64,000 nucleotides of DNA from Oscillospiraceae bacterium (GCA_022769565.1 JALEJQ010000081.1:30207-94206), one strand, 5' to 3'. Positions 17,424 through 25,910 are shown, counted from the stretch's first letter. Numbers and translations are program-made. The notes: a model not told the origin generated them from the letters alone.

Positions 17424-19055
17424 TTATTCAACGGAAATAATGTAATAATACACAGGCTGTCCGCCGTTTATCATCATAATCTCAGCCTTGTCGCCGAACT
17501 TGTTTTGTACAAGATCCTGCAGGGCATCTGCGCTTTCGTCTGTAACGTCTGCGCCGTAAATTATGGTGATAAAGCCCGTATTGCCGCTGACCATCTTCTT
17601 TATCAGCTTGTACGCAGCCTTTGTAACGTCTCTGTCAGTGATGGCAAGTTTACCGTTTTCCATACCCAGTATCTCGCCCTTTTTGATCTCCCTGCCGTCA
17701 AAATCGCTGTCTCTTGCGGCAAAGGTGACAAGTCCCGTGGAAACGCCTTCGATAGCCTTGGACATATTAAGGCGGTTGCTTTCAAAATCAGCTTCGGGGT
17801 CAAAGTTCAGCATAGCCGTCATTCCCTGGGGAATGGTCTTTGTTTGAAGCACGCATACACGCCTGTCTGCAAGCTTTACAGCCTGTTCCGCAGCCATAAT
17901 GATGTTCTTATTGTTGGGAAGAACGAACACCGTTTCCGCAGGTGTTGCAAGGATAGCCTGGAGAATATCATCGGTTGACGGGTTCATAGTCTGACCGCCC
18001 GTAACGATGCAGTCTGCACCCAGATTGCGGAAAAGCTCCTCAATACCGCTGCCTGAGGATACCGCAACGAAGCCGTAAGGCTTTTCGGGGGCGGCAGGAG
18101 TGAATTTCTGAACCTTCATAGCCGCAGCTTCTTTAGCCTTGTTTTCGTGCTGACGGCGCATATTGTCTATTTTAAGGTTGGTAAGCGCACCGAAAAGTAT
18201 GCCCTCTTCAATAGCCTTTCCGGGGTGGTCGGTGTGAACGTGTACCTTGATAATGTCGTCATCGTCAACGGCAACAACGCAGTCGCCGATAGTTTCAAGA
18301 AAGGCTCTGAGCCTTGAAGCGTCGGGGCAGCCTGCGGACTTGTTTACGATAAATTCGGTGCAGTAAGTAAAGTTTATCTCCTCGTCAAAATCGCCCACAG
18401 CGGTCTTTGCAGAAGAAGCGGAAGTGCTTTCGCCTGTAACAGCCTTGCCGCCGCTGAAAACCTCCAACATAGCACGCCAGATAACGATAAGACCCTTTCC
18501 GCCTGCGTCAACAACGCCTGCTTTTTTCAGAACGGGGAGCATTTCCGGAGTTTGTGCAAGAGCCTTGTCCGCCTCATCGCAGATCTCGCTCCACAGCGCA
18601 GCTTCGCTTTCTGTTGTATCAATGATCTCGGCAGCTTTTTCTGCCGCAAGCCTTGAAACTGTAAGTATAGTACCCTCAGTAGGGTTCATTACCGCCTTGT
18701 AAGCTCCCTTTACGCCAAGTGACAGAGCATTTGCAAGGTCGTGACAGTCCGCCTCGGTCTTGCCCTTGAGCGCCTTTGAGAAGCCTCTGAAAAGCAGGGA
18801 AAGGATAACGCCGGAATTTCCTCTTGCGCCTCTTAAAAGGGCTGCGGCAGCAGCGTCTGCGACCTGAGATACGGTGCTTCCGTCATCCATAAACTGAAGT
18901 TCTCTGACAGCGCTGCCCATGGTCATGGACATATTAGTGCCTGTGTCGCCGTCGGGAACAGGGTAAACGTTAAGCTCGTCAACGGAGCGCTTGTTGTTGG
19001 AAATTGCAGCGGCTCCCGACAGAAAAGCATTTTTAAGCATTTTTCCGCTTATCAC
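17424..19055 (-). CDS. fakA: Fatty acid kinase catalytic subunit FakA (YloV, DAK2 domain)
   Basis: 543 residues with a GTG start, AAAGGGG about 12 bases upstream. Phosphorylates fatty acids bound to FakB so that exogenous fatty acids enter phospholipid synthesis, as established for the Staphylococcus protein. The N-terminal DAK2 kinase domain carries the nucleotide/metal motif VYPVPDGDTGTNM and LRGARGNSGVILSLLFRG. A middle domain binds FakB and the C-terminal domain has PNNKNIIMAAEQAV. It directly follows the Gls24-family gene, the usual yloU-yloV arrangement. No fakB gene is in the window. Confidence 0.94.
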   Translation of the reverse strand: MISGKMLKNAFLSGAAAISNNKRSVDELNVYPVPDGDTGTNMSMTMGSAVRELQFMDDGSTVSQVADAAAAALLRGARGNSGVILSLLFRGFSKALKGKTEADCHDLANALSLGVKGAYKAVMNPTEGTILTVSRLAAEKAAEIIDTTESEAALWSEICDEADKALAQTPEMLPVLKKAGVVDAGGKGLIVIWRAMLEVFSGGKAVTGESTSASSAKTAVGDFDEEINFTYCTEFIVNKSAGCPDASRLRAFLETIGDCVVAVDDDDIIKVHVHTDHPGKAIEEGILFGALTNLKIDNMRRQHENKAKEAAAMKVQKFTPAAPEKPYGFVAVSSGSGIEELFRNLGADCIVTGGQTMNPSTDDILQAILATPAETVFVLPNNKNIIMAAEQAVKLADRRVCVLQTKTIPQGMTAMLNFDPEADFESNRLNMSKAIEGVSTGLVTFAARDSDFDGREIKKGEILGMENGKLAITDRDVTKAAYKLIKKMVSGNTGFITIIYGADVTDESADALQDLVQNKFGDKAEIMMINGGQPVYYYIISVE

Positions 19056-19086
19056 TTTAAGATCTAACCCCTTTGTTAAAATATTC

Positions 19087-19443
19087 TTAGTCTATCATAC
19101 CGTCAACGAACACGGAGAGCTTTGCGATTTTCAGCCCTGTCTTATCCTCAACGGTATATCTGATCTTATGGGCAAGGTTTTCCGTTACTGCGGCAATATT
19201 TGTTCCGTAGAGAACGGATATATGAAGTGCGACGATCAGCTTGTTGTCGTCCGTAACGGAGAGCTTAACGCTCCGTCCGTTTTTTATTTTAGCTTTAACA
19301 AGAATAGAAATAAGGCGTTTTTTGTTTTCCGCAGGATTAAGAGCGGCAACGCCGAAGCATTGGGACGCAGTATAGTTTATCAGTGAAACAAGGTAATCTT
19401 CCAATATGCCTATTTTACCCAGATAATTTTCAACAGTAATCAT
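19087..19443 (-). CDS. Asp23/Gls24 family protein (YloU-like)
   Basis: 118 residues from the ATG at 19443, which follows AAGGAG at a proper distance. Another in-frame ATG three codons upstream overlaps that ribosome site. The protein has the alternating strand pattern of the family, with ENYLGKIGILEDYLVSLIN at the start and KLSVFVDGMID at the end. Gls24 proteins are envelope-stress associated and sit at the membrane in related species. It is conserved in front of fakA and is probably cotranscribed with it. Confidence 0.9.
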   Translation of the reverse strand: MITVENYLGKIGILEDYLVSLINYTASQCFGVAALNPAENKKRLISILVKAKIKNGRSVKLSVTDDNKLIVALHISVLYGTNIAAVTENLAHKIRYTVEDKTGLKIAKLSVFVDGMID

Positions 19444-19530
19444 GCAGGTCATCTCCTTAAATCATATATAATTAATTATAGCACAGCACAAAATATTTTT
19501 CAATAGTTTGAAGCAGGAATTTTATGTTTT

Positions 19531-19745
19531 ATACTAATTCCAAACCGTTCTATAGACAAAGACGACAGATAGAATAATCCAAGTCAAGGAAGATGACCGC
19601 AGACAGGCTGGTCTGTCGGTCAGCCCCTCTGTCACTTCGTGACACCTCCCCTCACAGGGGGAGATCACGCCTTTCAAGGGGGTCTGACGCAGAATTGGAT
19701 TATTATATCCGAGTATTTGTCTATAGGTTGGTTTGGAATTAGTAT
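19531..19745 (-). repeat. Palindromic element, copy 2 (215 bp, with nested insertion)
   Basis: Same family as the 161-bp elements, in opposite orientation. The outer arms ATACTAATTCCAAACC/GGTTTGGAATTAGTAT are perfect complements and the inner stem AATAATCCAA/TTGGATTATT is also perfect. Relative to the other copies there is an extra 54 bp in the centre containing its own hairpin (CTCCCCCTGTGAGGGGAG and TGTCACGAAGTGACA). It lies upstream of the Gls24 gene. Confidence 0.9.
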
Positions 19746-19750
19746 TAACA

Positions 19751-19783
19751 CAAAAGCCGCCGTGCGGTAAATGCACAGCGGCC
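19751..19783 (-). terminator. Terminator after the P-loop kinase gene
   Basis: On the minus strand GCCGCTGTGC pairs with GCACGGCGGC, followed by TTTTGTGTT. Confidence 0.8.
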
Positions 19784-19803
19784 GATTTTCTTTAAAAGGG
19801 GGA

Positions 19804-20388
19804 TTATTCTCCCAAAAGTTCCTTTGTAATCCTTTTCATAGATTCGTTAAATTCATCCTGAGAGGAGTTCTTGAATATCATAAGCGTACCGTCGTTGTCT
19901 TCGTTGATAACTTCGGGAATTTCGAAATTAACGCCTGCGATATATTCATCCCAGTGTTCCAGCTTCCAAGTATCACGGTCGCTGTTGCGTTCGATCATAC
20001 GCTGATGACAAACTTCGGGGTCTGTTTCTACCCAAATGACCTTGAGAACGGCGCCTTTTTCCGCAAGACGGGCTTTAAGGTCGTGAATATACTGTCTGTC
20101 TCTTATTTCACGGGTGAAGGGAGCGTTGATAAGTGCAATATCGTTATAGTCAAGAGCTTCAAGAGCAAGATCAACGATCGCATAATATTCATAATCACGG
20201 ATGTTTTCTTCAAAGAAGTCGGAGCTTCTGTTGTATTCCTGATTTGCAACAACGAAGATCTGTTTTGACAGAACAATGAGAGTATCCTTGTCAAGATATA
20301 CAACGTGCTTCAGATTTTTTGCGAGCTGTTTTGAAATGAAAGTTTTTCCGCAGGCCGGGGGAGATGTTACCAGAATAAGCTCTTTCAA
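19804..20388 (-). CDS. P-loop NTPase / small-molecule kinase-like protein
   Basis: 194 residues with a TTG start after AAAGGA. The Walker A region reads SPPACGKTFISKQLAKNL, with Ser in place of the first Gly of GxxxxGK[ST]. VYLDKDTL resembles the second acidic strand of nucleoside or adenylate kinase-like folds. IALINAPF, KVIWVETDPEVCHQRMIERN and the following Arg-rich lid fit a phosphotransferase of the AAA_33/zeta-like class. The substrate is unknown. It is a single gene with its own terminator, and no antitoxin-like partner is adjacent, so a toxin role is not supported. Confidence 0.75.
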   Translation of the reverse strand: MKELILVTSPPACGKTFISKQLAKNLKHVVYLDKDTLIVLSKQIFVVANQEYNRSSDFFEENIRDYEYYAIVDLALEALDYNDIALINAPFTREIRDRQYIHDLKARLAEKGAVLKVIWVETDPEVCHQRMIERNSDRDTWKLEHWDEYIAGVNFEIPEVINEDNDGTLMIFKNSSQDEFNESMKRITKELLGE

Positions 20389-20561
20389 ACTTTTTCATCC
20401 TTTCCTATCTGACCGTCTGAACGGTCCGTAACTAAATTTCATTATACCACATTAATTTGCTTTTTTCAACTAATCTTACAAATTATTTTAAACGCCTCAA
20501 AAAATATGTTATTTTACACAAATTTTATTTTATTTTGCGATCAAATACGTTTAATATGTAT

Positions 20562-21296
20562 TTAAAAATCGTCTTTGTAACGCTTTGCAGAGGGGAGAGC
20601 ATTGGCTTTTTCCCGTACGGAATTACTTTCCCTGACTGCAGTTTCCTCGGCTTTCATAAGAAAACGGTAGAAGGGGACTATCTTTGTAAATTTGCCTTTA
20701 AGATACTCTGCAAGACCGTTCCCGAAAAGCATATCCGTATCACCGCTTGAAAGATTCACGCACAGGCTTTTGCGGTTGAGCCAGTTCTGCTTTTCCGCAC
20801 TTTCGCCGGAAAAACGGCTGCGCTTGTACATTTCTCCTTCAAGAGCAAATTCCGGGGCGGATTTCAGCGCTTTGTTTGCCTCGTTAAAGCTGCTGTCGCT
20901 TTCGAGGATAAGTTTTCTTATTGCCTCCATGCTGCCTGTGCCTGCCTGATAATATCCGCAGCCCAGGGAAAAGCCCGTCTGTTCTATGCAGAAGTAAAAG
21001 CCGGGTATCTGTTCAAAGCGTTCCTTGGGACGGCTCACGGTTATCCATATGTGGTCGCGGAAAAGGGACTTGTCCTTAGTGAAGCGTGTGTCACGGCGTA
21101 CTCTGCTGATACGCTTAGGCGTGCATATAAGCTCGCTGTCTGTCTTCGTGAAAAATGGTTCAAGCTCGGCTGCCAGAGCCGTAAAAGGCTTTGTTACATA
21201 TTCACGGTATATGTCCTTGTGTTCTTCGTACCATTCCTTGCTGTCGTGAAGTTTGTTTTCAAAAAGAAAGTCAAGGGATCTTTTTGAAAAGGGCAT
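20562..21296 (-). CDS. DUF2461 family protein
   Basis: 244 residues from the ATG at 21296, which has GAGGTG 6 bases upstream. An in-frame ATG six codons earlier has no ribosome site. The conserved core is visible: SLDFLFENKLHDSKEWYEEH at the start, then RISRDTRF-like RVRRDTRFTKDKSLFRDHIW, and GFYFCIEQTGFSLGCGYY. These match DUF2461 (TIGR02453), a widespread family of unknown biochemical role. It appears monocistronic. Confidence 0.88.
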   Translation of the reverse strand: MPFSKRSLDFLFENKLHDSKEWYEEHKDIYREYVTKPFTALAAELEPFFTKTDSELICTPKRISRVRRDTRFTKDKSLFRDHIWITVSRPKERFEQIPGFYFCIEQTGFSLGCGYYQAGTGSMEAIRKLILESDSSFNEANKALKSAPEFALEGEMYKRSRFSGESAEKQNWLNRKSLCVNLSSGDTDMLFGNGLAEYLKGKFTKIVPFYRFLMKAEETAVRESNSVREKANALPSAKRYKDDF

Positions 21297-21319
21297 TTTA
21301 TTCACCTCGTACATTTTTT

Positions 21320-21405
21320 GAAAGTGAAAAGCGGAAAGTTGAAAGTGGAATTAAGAAATTGCGCTTTTTAATACTAATTCCACTTTCCGCTTTCCTAATT
21401 CCAAA
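21320..21405. repeat. Inverted repeat, AAGCGGAAAG/CTTTCCGCTT type
   Basis: AAAGTGGAATTA (21342-21353) is exactly complementary to TAATTCCACTTT (21375-21386), with GCGGAAAG and CTTTCCGC outside it. Its right part starts ATACTAATTCCA, the same wording as the left ends of repeat copies 2 and 3. It lies in front of the DUF2461 gene. Confidence 0.7.
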
Positions 21406-21406
21406 T

Positions 21407-21447
21407 TAAAATAAAAGATCCGCTTCTTTATGTAAGAAACGGATCTT
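21407..21447 (-). terminator. Terminator after the tRNA-Gln pair
   Basis: On the minus strand AGATCCG pairs with CGGATCT around an AT-rich loop and is followed by TTTATTTTAATTT. Confidence 0.82.
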
Positions 21448-21449
21448 GT

Positions 21450-21525
21450 TGGTTGGGGTGCAGGGATTTGAACCCCGGAAATGCCTGAGTCAGAGTCAGG
21501 TGCCTTACCGCTTGGCTACACCCCA
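21450..21525 (-). tRNA. tRNA-Gln (anticodon CTG)
   Basis: Cloverleaf readable on the minus strand: acceptor TGGGGTG/CACCCCA, anticodon stem CCTGA/TCAGG with loop CTCTGAC giving anticodon CTG, T arm GGTTCAAATCC. The 3' CCA is encoded. It is 50 bases from the second tRNA-Gln and is followed by a terminator, so both are likely one transcript. Confidence 0.95.
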
Positions 21526-21575
21526 GTATTCAGCTGCCGCTCGATACGATGAATATGAACGGCAACTGTCTTTGA

Positions 21576-21651
21576 TGGTTGGGATAGATGGATTCGAACC
21601 ATCGAAATGACGGAGTCAAAGTCCGTTGCCTTGCCGCTTGGCTATATCCCA
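21576..21651 (-). tRNA. tRNA-Gln (anticodon TTG)
   Basis: Acceptor TGGGATA/TATCCCA, anticodon stem ACGGA/TCCGT with loop CTTTGAC giving TTG, T arm GGTTCGAATCC, encoded CCA. Reads CAA (and CAG by wobble). It differs from its neighbour in the acceptor and in both arms, so it is not a very recent duplicate. Confidence 0.95.
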
Positions 21652-21786
21652 GTTTATCGGAATTAAGCAAGCTCATCGTCAAACGACTTATATATAATAT
21701 CACAAAGAACTGCACATTGCAAGTGTTTTAAATCATTTTTGGTGATATACACAAAAACTTTTTTTGAAGTTGTGCATATATTACAA

Positions 21787-22386
21787 TTAAATCTCGCTTC
21801 TATTTTCCAGCGCCTTGAAAAGTGTTACCTTGTCTGCATATTCAAGCATTGCACCGACAGGCAGACCGAATGCAAGGCGTGTTACCTTTACGCCCATAGG
21901 CTTAAGCAGCTTTGCAATGTACATAGCGGTAGCTTCGCCTTCAACGGTAGGGTTGGTCGCCATAATGACCTCGTTTATGCCGCCCTTTTGTATCCTTGCC
22001 AGCAGCTCTTTTATGCGCAGGTCATCGGGAGCAACGCCGTCCATAGGGGAGAGCAGACCGTGCAGAACGTGGTATACCCCGTGGTATTCGTTGGTCCTTT
22101 CAAAAGCTGCAATGTCCTTGGGTGCTTCAACAACGCATACGGTGCTGTGGTCTCTTCTGTCGTCATTGCAGATGGGGCAAAGTTCCGTTTCGGTAAAATT
22201 AAGGCATTCGGAGCAATATTTCACCGTACTTTTTGCGTTGATTATAGCCTCTGCGAACTCACGGGCGTCATCGTCGCTCATTGTCATAACGAAATATGCC
22301 AGCCTTTGGGCGGTCTTCATTCCTATTCCGGGCAGCTTTGCGAACTGTTCCGCAAGAATAACAAGGGGAAGAGCCGTGTTTGCCAT
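21787..22386 (-). CDS. recR: Recombination mediator RecR
   Basis: 199 residues, the normal length. Works with RecO/RecF to load RecA at gaps. Motifs: helix-hairpin-helix [18 protein letters not shown], the zinc site [16 protein letters not shown], and a TOPRIM domain beginning [24 protein letters not shown] ribosome site is 7 bases upstream. It is last in the dnaX-ybaB-recR series, whose order is conserved in many bacteria. Confidence 0.97.
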   Translation of the reverse strand: MANTALPLVILAEQFAKLPGIGMKTAQRLAYFVMTMSDDDAREFAEAIINAKSTVKYCSECLNFTETELCPICNDDRRDHSTVCVVEAPKDIAAFERTNEYHGVYHVLHGLLSPMDGVAPDDLRIKELLARIQKGGINEVIMATNPTVEGEATAMYIAKLLKPMGVKVTRLAFGLPVGAMLEYADKVTLFKALENRSEI

Positions 22387-22459
22387 AATATCAGTCCTCT
22401 TTCGGAAAAATAAACGCCGGAGCCTGTAACGTTAACAGCTCCGGCTGCATAGTTGATGA

Positions 22460-22807
22460 TTAGAACAGACCGGGGAAGGAAACTCCGCCTGTGATAGCGC
22501 CCATTTCCTTTTCGGAGGTCTCCTCGATCTGATGAACAGCGTCGTTGAATGCGCTGATAATAAGATCCTGGAGCATTTCGATGTCGTCCTTGTCCACTAC
22601 TTCGGGCTTGATGGTGAGACCCTTGATCTCTTTTCTGCCGGACATAACTACTTCCACAGCGCCGCCGCCTGAAGTTGCGGTGAATTCTCTGTTTTCAATA
22701 TCCTCCTGAAGAGAGGTTATCTGAGCCTGCATTTTCTGTGCCTGCTTGATCATTCCGTTCATGTTCTGAGCGCCGCCGCCCATTCCCTGTGGTAATCTTG
22801 CTTTCAT
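22460..22807 (-). CDS. YbaB/EbfC nucleoid-associated protein
   Basis: 115 residues, start preceded by AAAGGAG. Small dimeric DNA-binding protein of the YbaB/EbfC family. Seen are the Gly/Met-rich N-terminus GMGGGAQNMNGMIKQAQKMQ, the central SGGGAVEVVMSGRKEIKGL and the helix DLIISAFNDAVHQIEETSEK. It lies between dnaX and recR, the conserved location for this family. Confidence 0.96.
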   Translation of the reverse strand: MKARLPQGMGGGAQNMNGMIKQAQKMQAQITSLQEDIENREFTATSGGGAVEVVMSGRKEIKGLTIKPEVVDKDDIEMLQDLIISAFNDAVHQIEETSEKEMGAITGGVSFPGLF

Positions 22808-22894
22808 TGGTCTTATTCTCCTTTAATTTTTTACTTTTATCCAGTTTATAGCGTTTTCCGCTTTTTTACAGCTCATAAGAGAGCCGTAATTTGC

Positions 22895-24520
22895 TTATTT
22901 GTCCGATTCTGTCGGGATACCGTTGTCGTGAGCCTTTTTCAGGAGCGCTTCAACGGGACTTTCGGAAACTTCTTTTTTGGCTGTGCATTTTGCTCTTATC
23001 TGATATGCTTTGCCGGTTATCTTTACAACGGCTTCCATCAGCTTGTTGGCGTTATCCTTGTTCCGAAGCACGTTCATAAAGAAGGAGTTTTCCGAATAAA
23101 CCAGCATATATCCCTGATTTTCCAACGCATAGGAGCCTGTAAGAGCGCCTGAGCCGGAGGGACACAGCACCGTGAATTCCTCAAGTATCTCAGCCCATTG
23201 TTCAACAGGCTTGAAATCGGCAGGATTAAGCTTTTGAAAGTCGGAGACCTGCTGTTCCGAAGCTACAGCAGTCTTGGGGCTTTCCGCAGGCGTTTTTCCT
23301 TCCGAGGAGCGGCGGTAAGGTTCCTGCACGGGTGCCCTGTTCATTGCTGAGGCGGCCGGAGCTGCAGCAAGCTTTTTCTCCAACATATCAATTTTAGCAT
23401 AAATTTCAGAATTGTCAATAGCTGCACCCGATTGATAGGTCTGTGCCGAACACAGCTTTATCAGACACATTTCTATTTCCACACGCTTTGCCGAAACTCT
23501 TGCAATGCGCTCGTTGGACTTCTGCAGAGTGTCCAGAACGGCAAAAATGTCCTCAATGGTCATTGAATCGGCAAACTTTTTTATAATTTCGATCTCCGAC
23601 GGCATACAAACAAGAGCGTCTGTGCTGCCGGGAACGGTCTTTGCGATCATAATGTTGCGGAACTGGGCTATAAGCTCATCGCACAGCTTCTGCATATCCT
23701 TAGAAAGCTCGTGCAGCTCCTTTACAATAGTAACGGCTTTTGCGGCATTGCGGTCTATAACGGCTTCTATTATGCCGAAAAGGTAATCTCTTCCTGCAAT
23801 TCCTGCGGCGTTTGCAACTACTTCCGCTGTTATCCTGTCCGAAAAGGCAACGCACTGGTCAAGGAGGGAAAGAGCGTCTCTCATTCCGCCGTCTGCGGTC
23901 TTTGCAATAAGCTCCGCAGCGTCGCTGTCAAGGGAAATGTTCTCCTTTTCCGCAACGTAAAGAAGCCTGTCCCTTATGTCCTCGGGAAGTATCCTTCTGA
24001 AATTGAACCGCTGACAGCGTGAAAGTATTGTCGGCAGCACCTTGTGCACTTCGGTGGTGGCAAGGATAAATTTAACGTGGGAAGGGGGTTCTTCCATAAT
24101 TTTCAGCAGAGCGTTGACCGCCGAAGGAGATAGCATATGCACCTCGTCTATGATGTAAACCTTATATTTGCATCTTTCGGGGGTGTAGATCGTTCCTTCA
24201 CGGAGGTCTCTTATATCATCAACGCTGCTGTTGGAAGCGGCGTCTATCTCGATAATGTCACCCAGAGCGCCTGCGTCTGCGTCACGGCATATCTCACATT
24301 CAAGGCAGGGATTGCCGTTTACGGGGTGCAGACAGTTCATAGCCTTTGCAAGAATTCTTGCGCAGGTGGTCTTTCCTGTTCCCCTTGAACCCGTAAAAAG
24401 GTAGGCGTGGGCGGTATTTCCGTTCACAAGCTGATTTTTTAGGGTTTGGGTGACCTGGGGCTGGGAAACAACGTCGTCAAAGCTGAGAGGACGGTATTTT
24501 CTGTATAAAGCCTGATACAA
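22895..24520 (-). CDS. dnaX: DNA polymerase III subunit gamma/tau
   Basis: 541 residues, TTG start with AAGGA about 12 bases upstream. Clamp-loader ATPase: Walker A FTGSRGTGKTTCARIL, a four-cysteine zinc module (C-LHPVNGNP-C-LE-C-EI-C), Walker B KVYIIDEVHML, and SRC in the arginine-finger region. A low-complexity Ala/Pro linker near residues 370-410 leads to a C-terminal tau-like region of about 120 residues. I did not find a good A6G slippage site, so production of a separate gamma form is not supported. Same transcription direction as the TPR gene and SRP RNA upstream. Confidence 0.97.
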   Translation of the reverse strand: MYQALYRKYRPLSFDDVVSQPQVTQTLKNQLVNGNTAHAYLFTGSRGTGKTTCARILAKAMNCLHPVNGNPCLECEICRDADAGALGDIIEIDAASNSSVDDIRDLREGTIYTPERCKYKVYIIDEVHMLSPSAVNALLKIMEEPPSHVKFILATTEVHKVLPTILSRCQRFNFRRILPEDIRDRLLYVAEKENISLDSDAAELIAKTADGGMRDALSLLDQCVAFSDRITAEVVANAAGIAGRDYLFGIIEAVIDRNAAKAVTIVKELHELSKDMQKLCDELIAQFRNIMIAKTVPGSTDALVCMPSEIEIIKKFADSMTIEDIFAVLDTLQKSNERIARVSAKRVEIEMCLIKLCSAQTYQSGAAIDNSEIYAKIDMLEKKLAAAPAASAMNRAPVQEPYRRSSEGKTPAESPKTAVASEQQVSDFQKLNPADFKPVEQWAEILEEFTVLCPSGSGALTGSYALENQGYMLVYSENSFFMNVLRNKDNANKLMEAVVKITGKAYQIRAKCTAKKEVSESPVEALLKKAHDNGIPTESDK

Positions 24521-24546
24521 AGCAGCTCACTTCCTTGGAAATCGGG

Positions 24547-25458
24547 TCAAAAATTGTTTTCTTCATTATCCGGCGAGGGGGCTTCCTCCGCCGCCTTTTT
24601 CATATGCTCGTCAATAAGGTCAAAGCAGCCTGCCGCCTCGGCCACGGAGCAGTAATATTTTCTGAAGCCGTTTATGTCGCTGAGATTGTTTACAAGCGCC
24701 TTTGAAAAGTATTCCCTGCTTTTGTCAATGTCTTTTTTCATCAGGTATGCAAGGGAACAGCCTCCAAGAGCAAAGGAGTAGTTCTTTCCCTCCTTTGCTG
24801 AGCGTTCGAAGTATTCAAGCGCCTTGTCGGGGTCGCTGCTTTTAAGGCAGCACATACCCATATCGGTGTAAATATATTCAAACATAGGGTTTCTTTCGAG
24901 CAGCTTGCCATAAAGCTCCATTGCTTCGGAAAAACAGCCGTTGGAAACACAGCACCGTGCGGCGAGAACGTAGGCAAGGTCGGAGTCAAGACCGTATTCC
25001 ACCGCCTTGGAGTAGTAATTTGCGGCGTTTGTGGGATAACCCATCATTCTGTAGCAGCCGCCCGTATAAAAGGAGAGAACAGCTCTTTCGCCGTCCGAAA
25101 GCTCCATATTTTCTATTTCCTTGAAATCCTCAAGAGCGTCGTCGGGTCTGTTCGCTTTAAGGGAAGAAAAGCCGGAGGAAAAAAGCCTTGCTTTTCTGGA
25201 AAATCCGCCGAAATGTCCTCCGATTATTTCCGTATCGGAATTGCGCACTCTCAGCTTCAGCATATCACCGAAGGCTCCTGCGGCGGCAGAGACAAAGAAT
25301 ATTGCCGAGCCTCCGAAAATGACGAATGCGGCGGTATGGATGTCCGATTCAAAGTAAACGCAGACTAAGCAGCAGACAAAAACGTAGAACAGCATAAGCG
25401 GAAGCACTGCTCTTGCCAGTTCAAGAAAACGCTTAAAAAAATAGATAAAGTTTATCAT
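24547..25458 (-). CDS. Membrane-anchored tetratricopeptide repeat protein
   Basis: 303 residues from the ATG at 25458 (GGTGA upstream). The longer open frame to 25557 runs through the SRP RNA and is not the real start. Two close N-terminal hydrophobic segments (AVLPLMLFYVFVCCLVCVYF and AAFVIFGGSAIFFVSAAAGA) anchor it. Residues about 110-290 hold several TPR units, for example DKALEYFERSAKEGKNYSFA and AMELYGKLLERNPMFEYIYT. It lies between the SRP RNA and dnaX, where no gene is usual. Function unknown; a scaffold role is the generic expectation for TPRs. Confidence 0.8.
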   Translation of the reverse strand: MINFIYFFKRFLELARAVLPLMLFYVFVCCLVCVYFESDIHTAAFVIFGGSAIFFVSAAAGAFGDMLKLRVRNSDTEIIGGHFGGFSRKARLFSSGFSSLKANRPDDALEDFKEIENMELSDGERAVLSFYTGGCYRMMGYPTNAANYYSKAVEYGLDSDLAYVLAARCCVSNGCFSEAMELYGKLLERNPMFEYIYTDMGMCCLKSSDPDKALEYFERSAKEGKNYSFALGGCSLAYLMKKDIDKSREYFSKALVNNLSDINGFRKYYCSVAEAAGCFDLIDEHMKKAAEEAPSPDNEENNF

Positions 25459-25481
25459 TTCGTCACCGTAAGCATAAAAAT

Positions 25482-25603
25482 CCGGTACATAGGTGTGCAG
25501 GCTTGCTGCGGCACACAGAACGATCCGCTTAATGCTGCTCGGTTCCCCGCCTGACATGGTTCACGGAGTACTGTTGCACAGGGCCCGCACACCTATATAC
25601 CGG
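25482..25603 (-). ncRNA. ffs: Signal recognition particle RNA, small type
   Basis: About 122 nt. Closing stem CCGGTATATAGGTGTGC/GCACACCTATGTACCGG. The conserved Ffh-binding domain reads GTGAACCATGTCAGGCGGGG followed by AACCGAGCAGCA, giving a GGAA tetraloop closed by CGG/CCG with the GTCAGG and AGCAGC internal-loop strands. A run of T follows the 3' stem. Position ahead of dnaX is the standard place in Firmicutes. Targets secretory and membrane proteins together with Ffh. Confidence 0.95.
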
Positions 25604-25658
25604 ATAAAAATCCGTATTATTCGGTTAAAACTGCAGATGCAGTATTTCGGTAAAATAC

Positions 25659-25687
25659 ATTATAGCACATTGCAGATATTTTTGCAA
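25659..25687 (-). promoter_or_regulatory. Promoter of the SRP RNA
   Basis: On the minus strand TTGCAA (25687-25682) and TATAAT (25664-25659) with a 17-base spacer. It would give about 50 nt of leader before the mature SRP RNA, implying 5' processing. Confidence 0.8.
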
Positions 25688-25693
25688 GGGGTA

Positions 25694-25760
25694 TTTTAAA
25701 AAAATATATTTTTATTTAAAAAAATATATTTTTATTTAAAAAAATATATTTTTATTTATA
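25694..25760. repeat. 20-bp AT tandem repeat, about 3.3 units
   Basis: Unit AAAATATATTTTTATTTAAA repeated at 25701, 25721 and 25741, with a partial unit before. Units are essentially identical, suggesting recent slippage or a length-variable tract. Confidence 0.95.
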
Positions 25761-25881
25761 AAACCGATTTTGTGTGCAGAAAAAATAAGTTTGTCCATAC
25801 TTGACGGCATATGTTAGGAACATACTTTTAGACAATGTGACAAAAATCTACTTAAACGATTTAATTGGCTTATTTTTGAGG

Positions 25882-25910
25882 TTGACAAATTGGTGAAAAG
25901 TGTACATTAT
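25882..25910 (+). promoter_or_regulatory. Candidate promoter of the mcrBC-like operon
   Basis: TTGACA at 25882-25887 and CATTAT at 25905-25910, 17-base spacer. A second -10-like TATAAT lies at 25927-25932 with a poor -35. The untranslated leader would be about 150 nt. Confidence 0.6.

Larger units (their letters stand above)
19444..19803. other. Gap between the Gls24 and P-loop genes
   Basis: About 360 bases without a gene. It holds the 215-bp repeat copy 2 and the terminator of the upstream P-loop gene. A possible minus-strand promoter for the Gls24-fakA pair would lie between 19450 and 19530, but I see no strong consensus. Confidence 0.6.

Noticed and set aside
19534..19776. 80-codon frame inside palindromic repeat copy 2
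   Set aside because: It lies within an inverted repeat and terminator, lacks a ribosome site and is not kept in the other repeat copies.
19804..20388. Zeta-toxin type toxin-antitoxin gene
   Set aside because: The P-loop and kinase-like layout recall zeta toxins, but no antitoxin gene is adjacent and the Walker A is atypical. Called only a P-loop kinase-like protein.
23380..23420. Slippage site for a gamma form of DnaX
   Set aside because: The only A-run near the linker has five A's and a different frame phase. There is no A6G with a following hairpin that I can see.
25694..25760. CRISPR array
   Set aside because: The 20-bp units are directly adjacent with no spacers and no cas genes are present.
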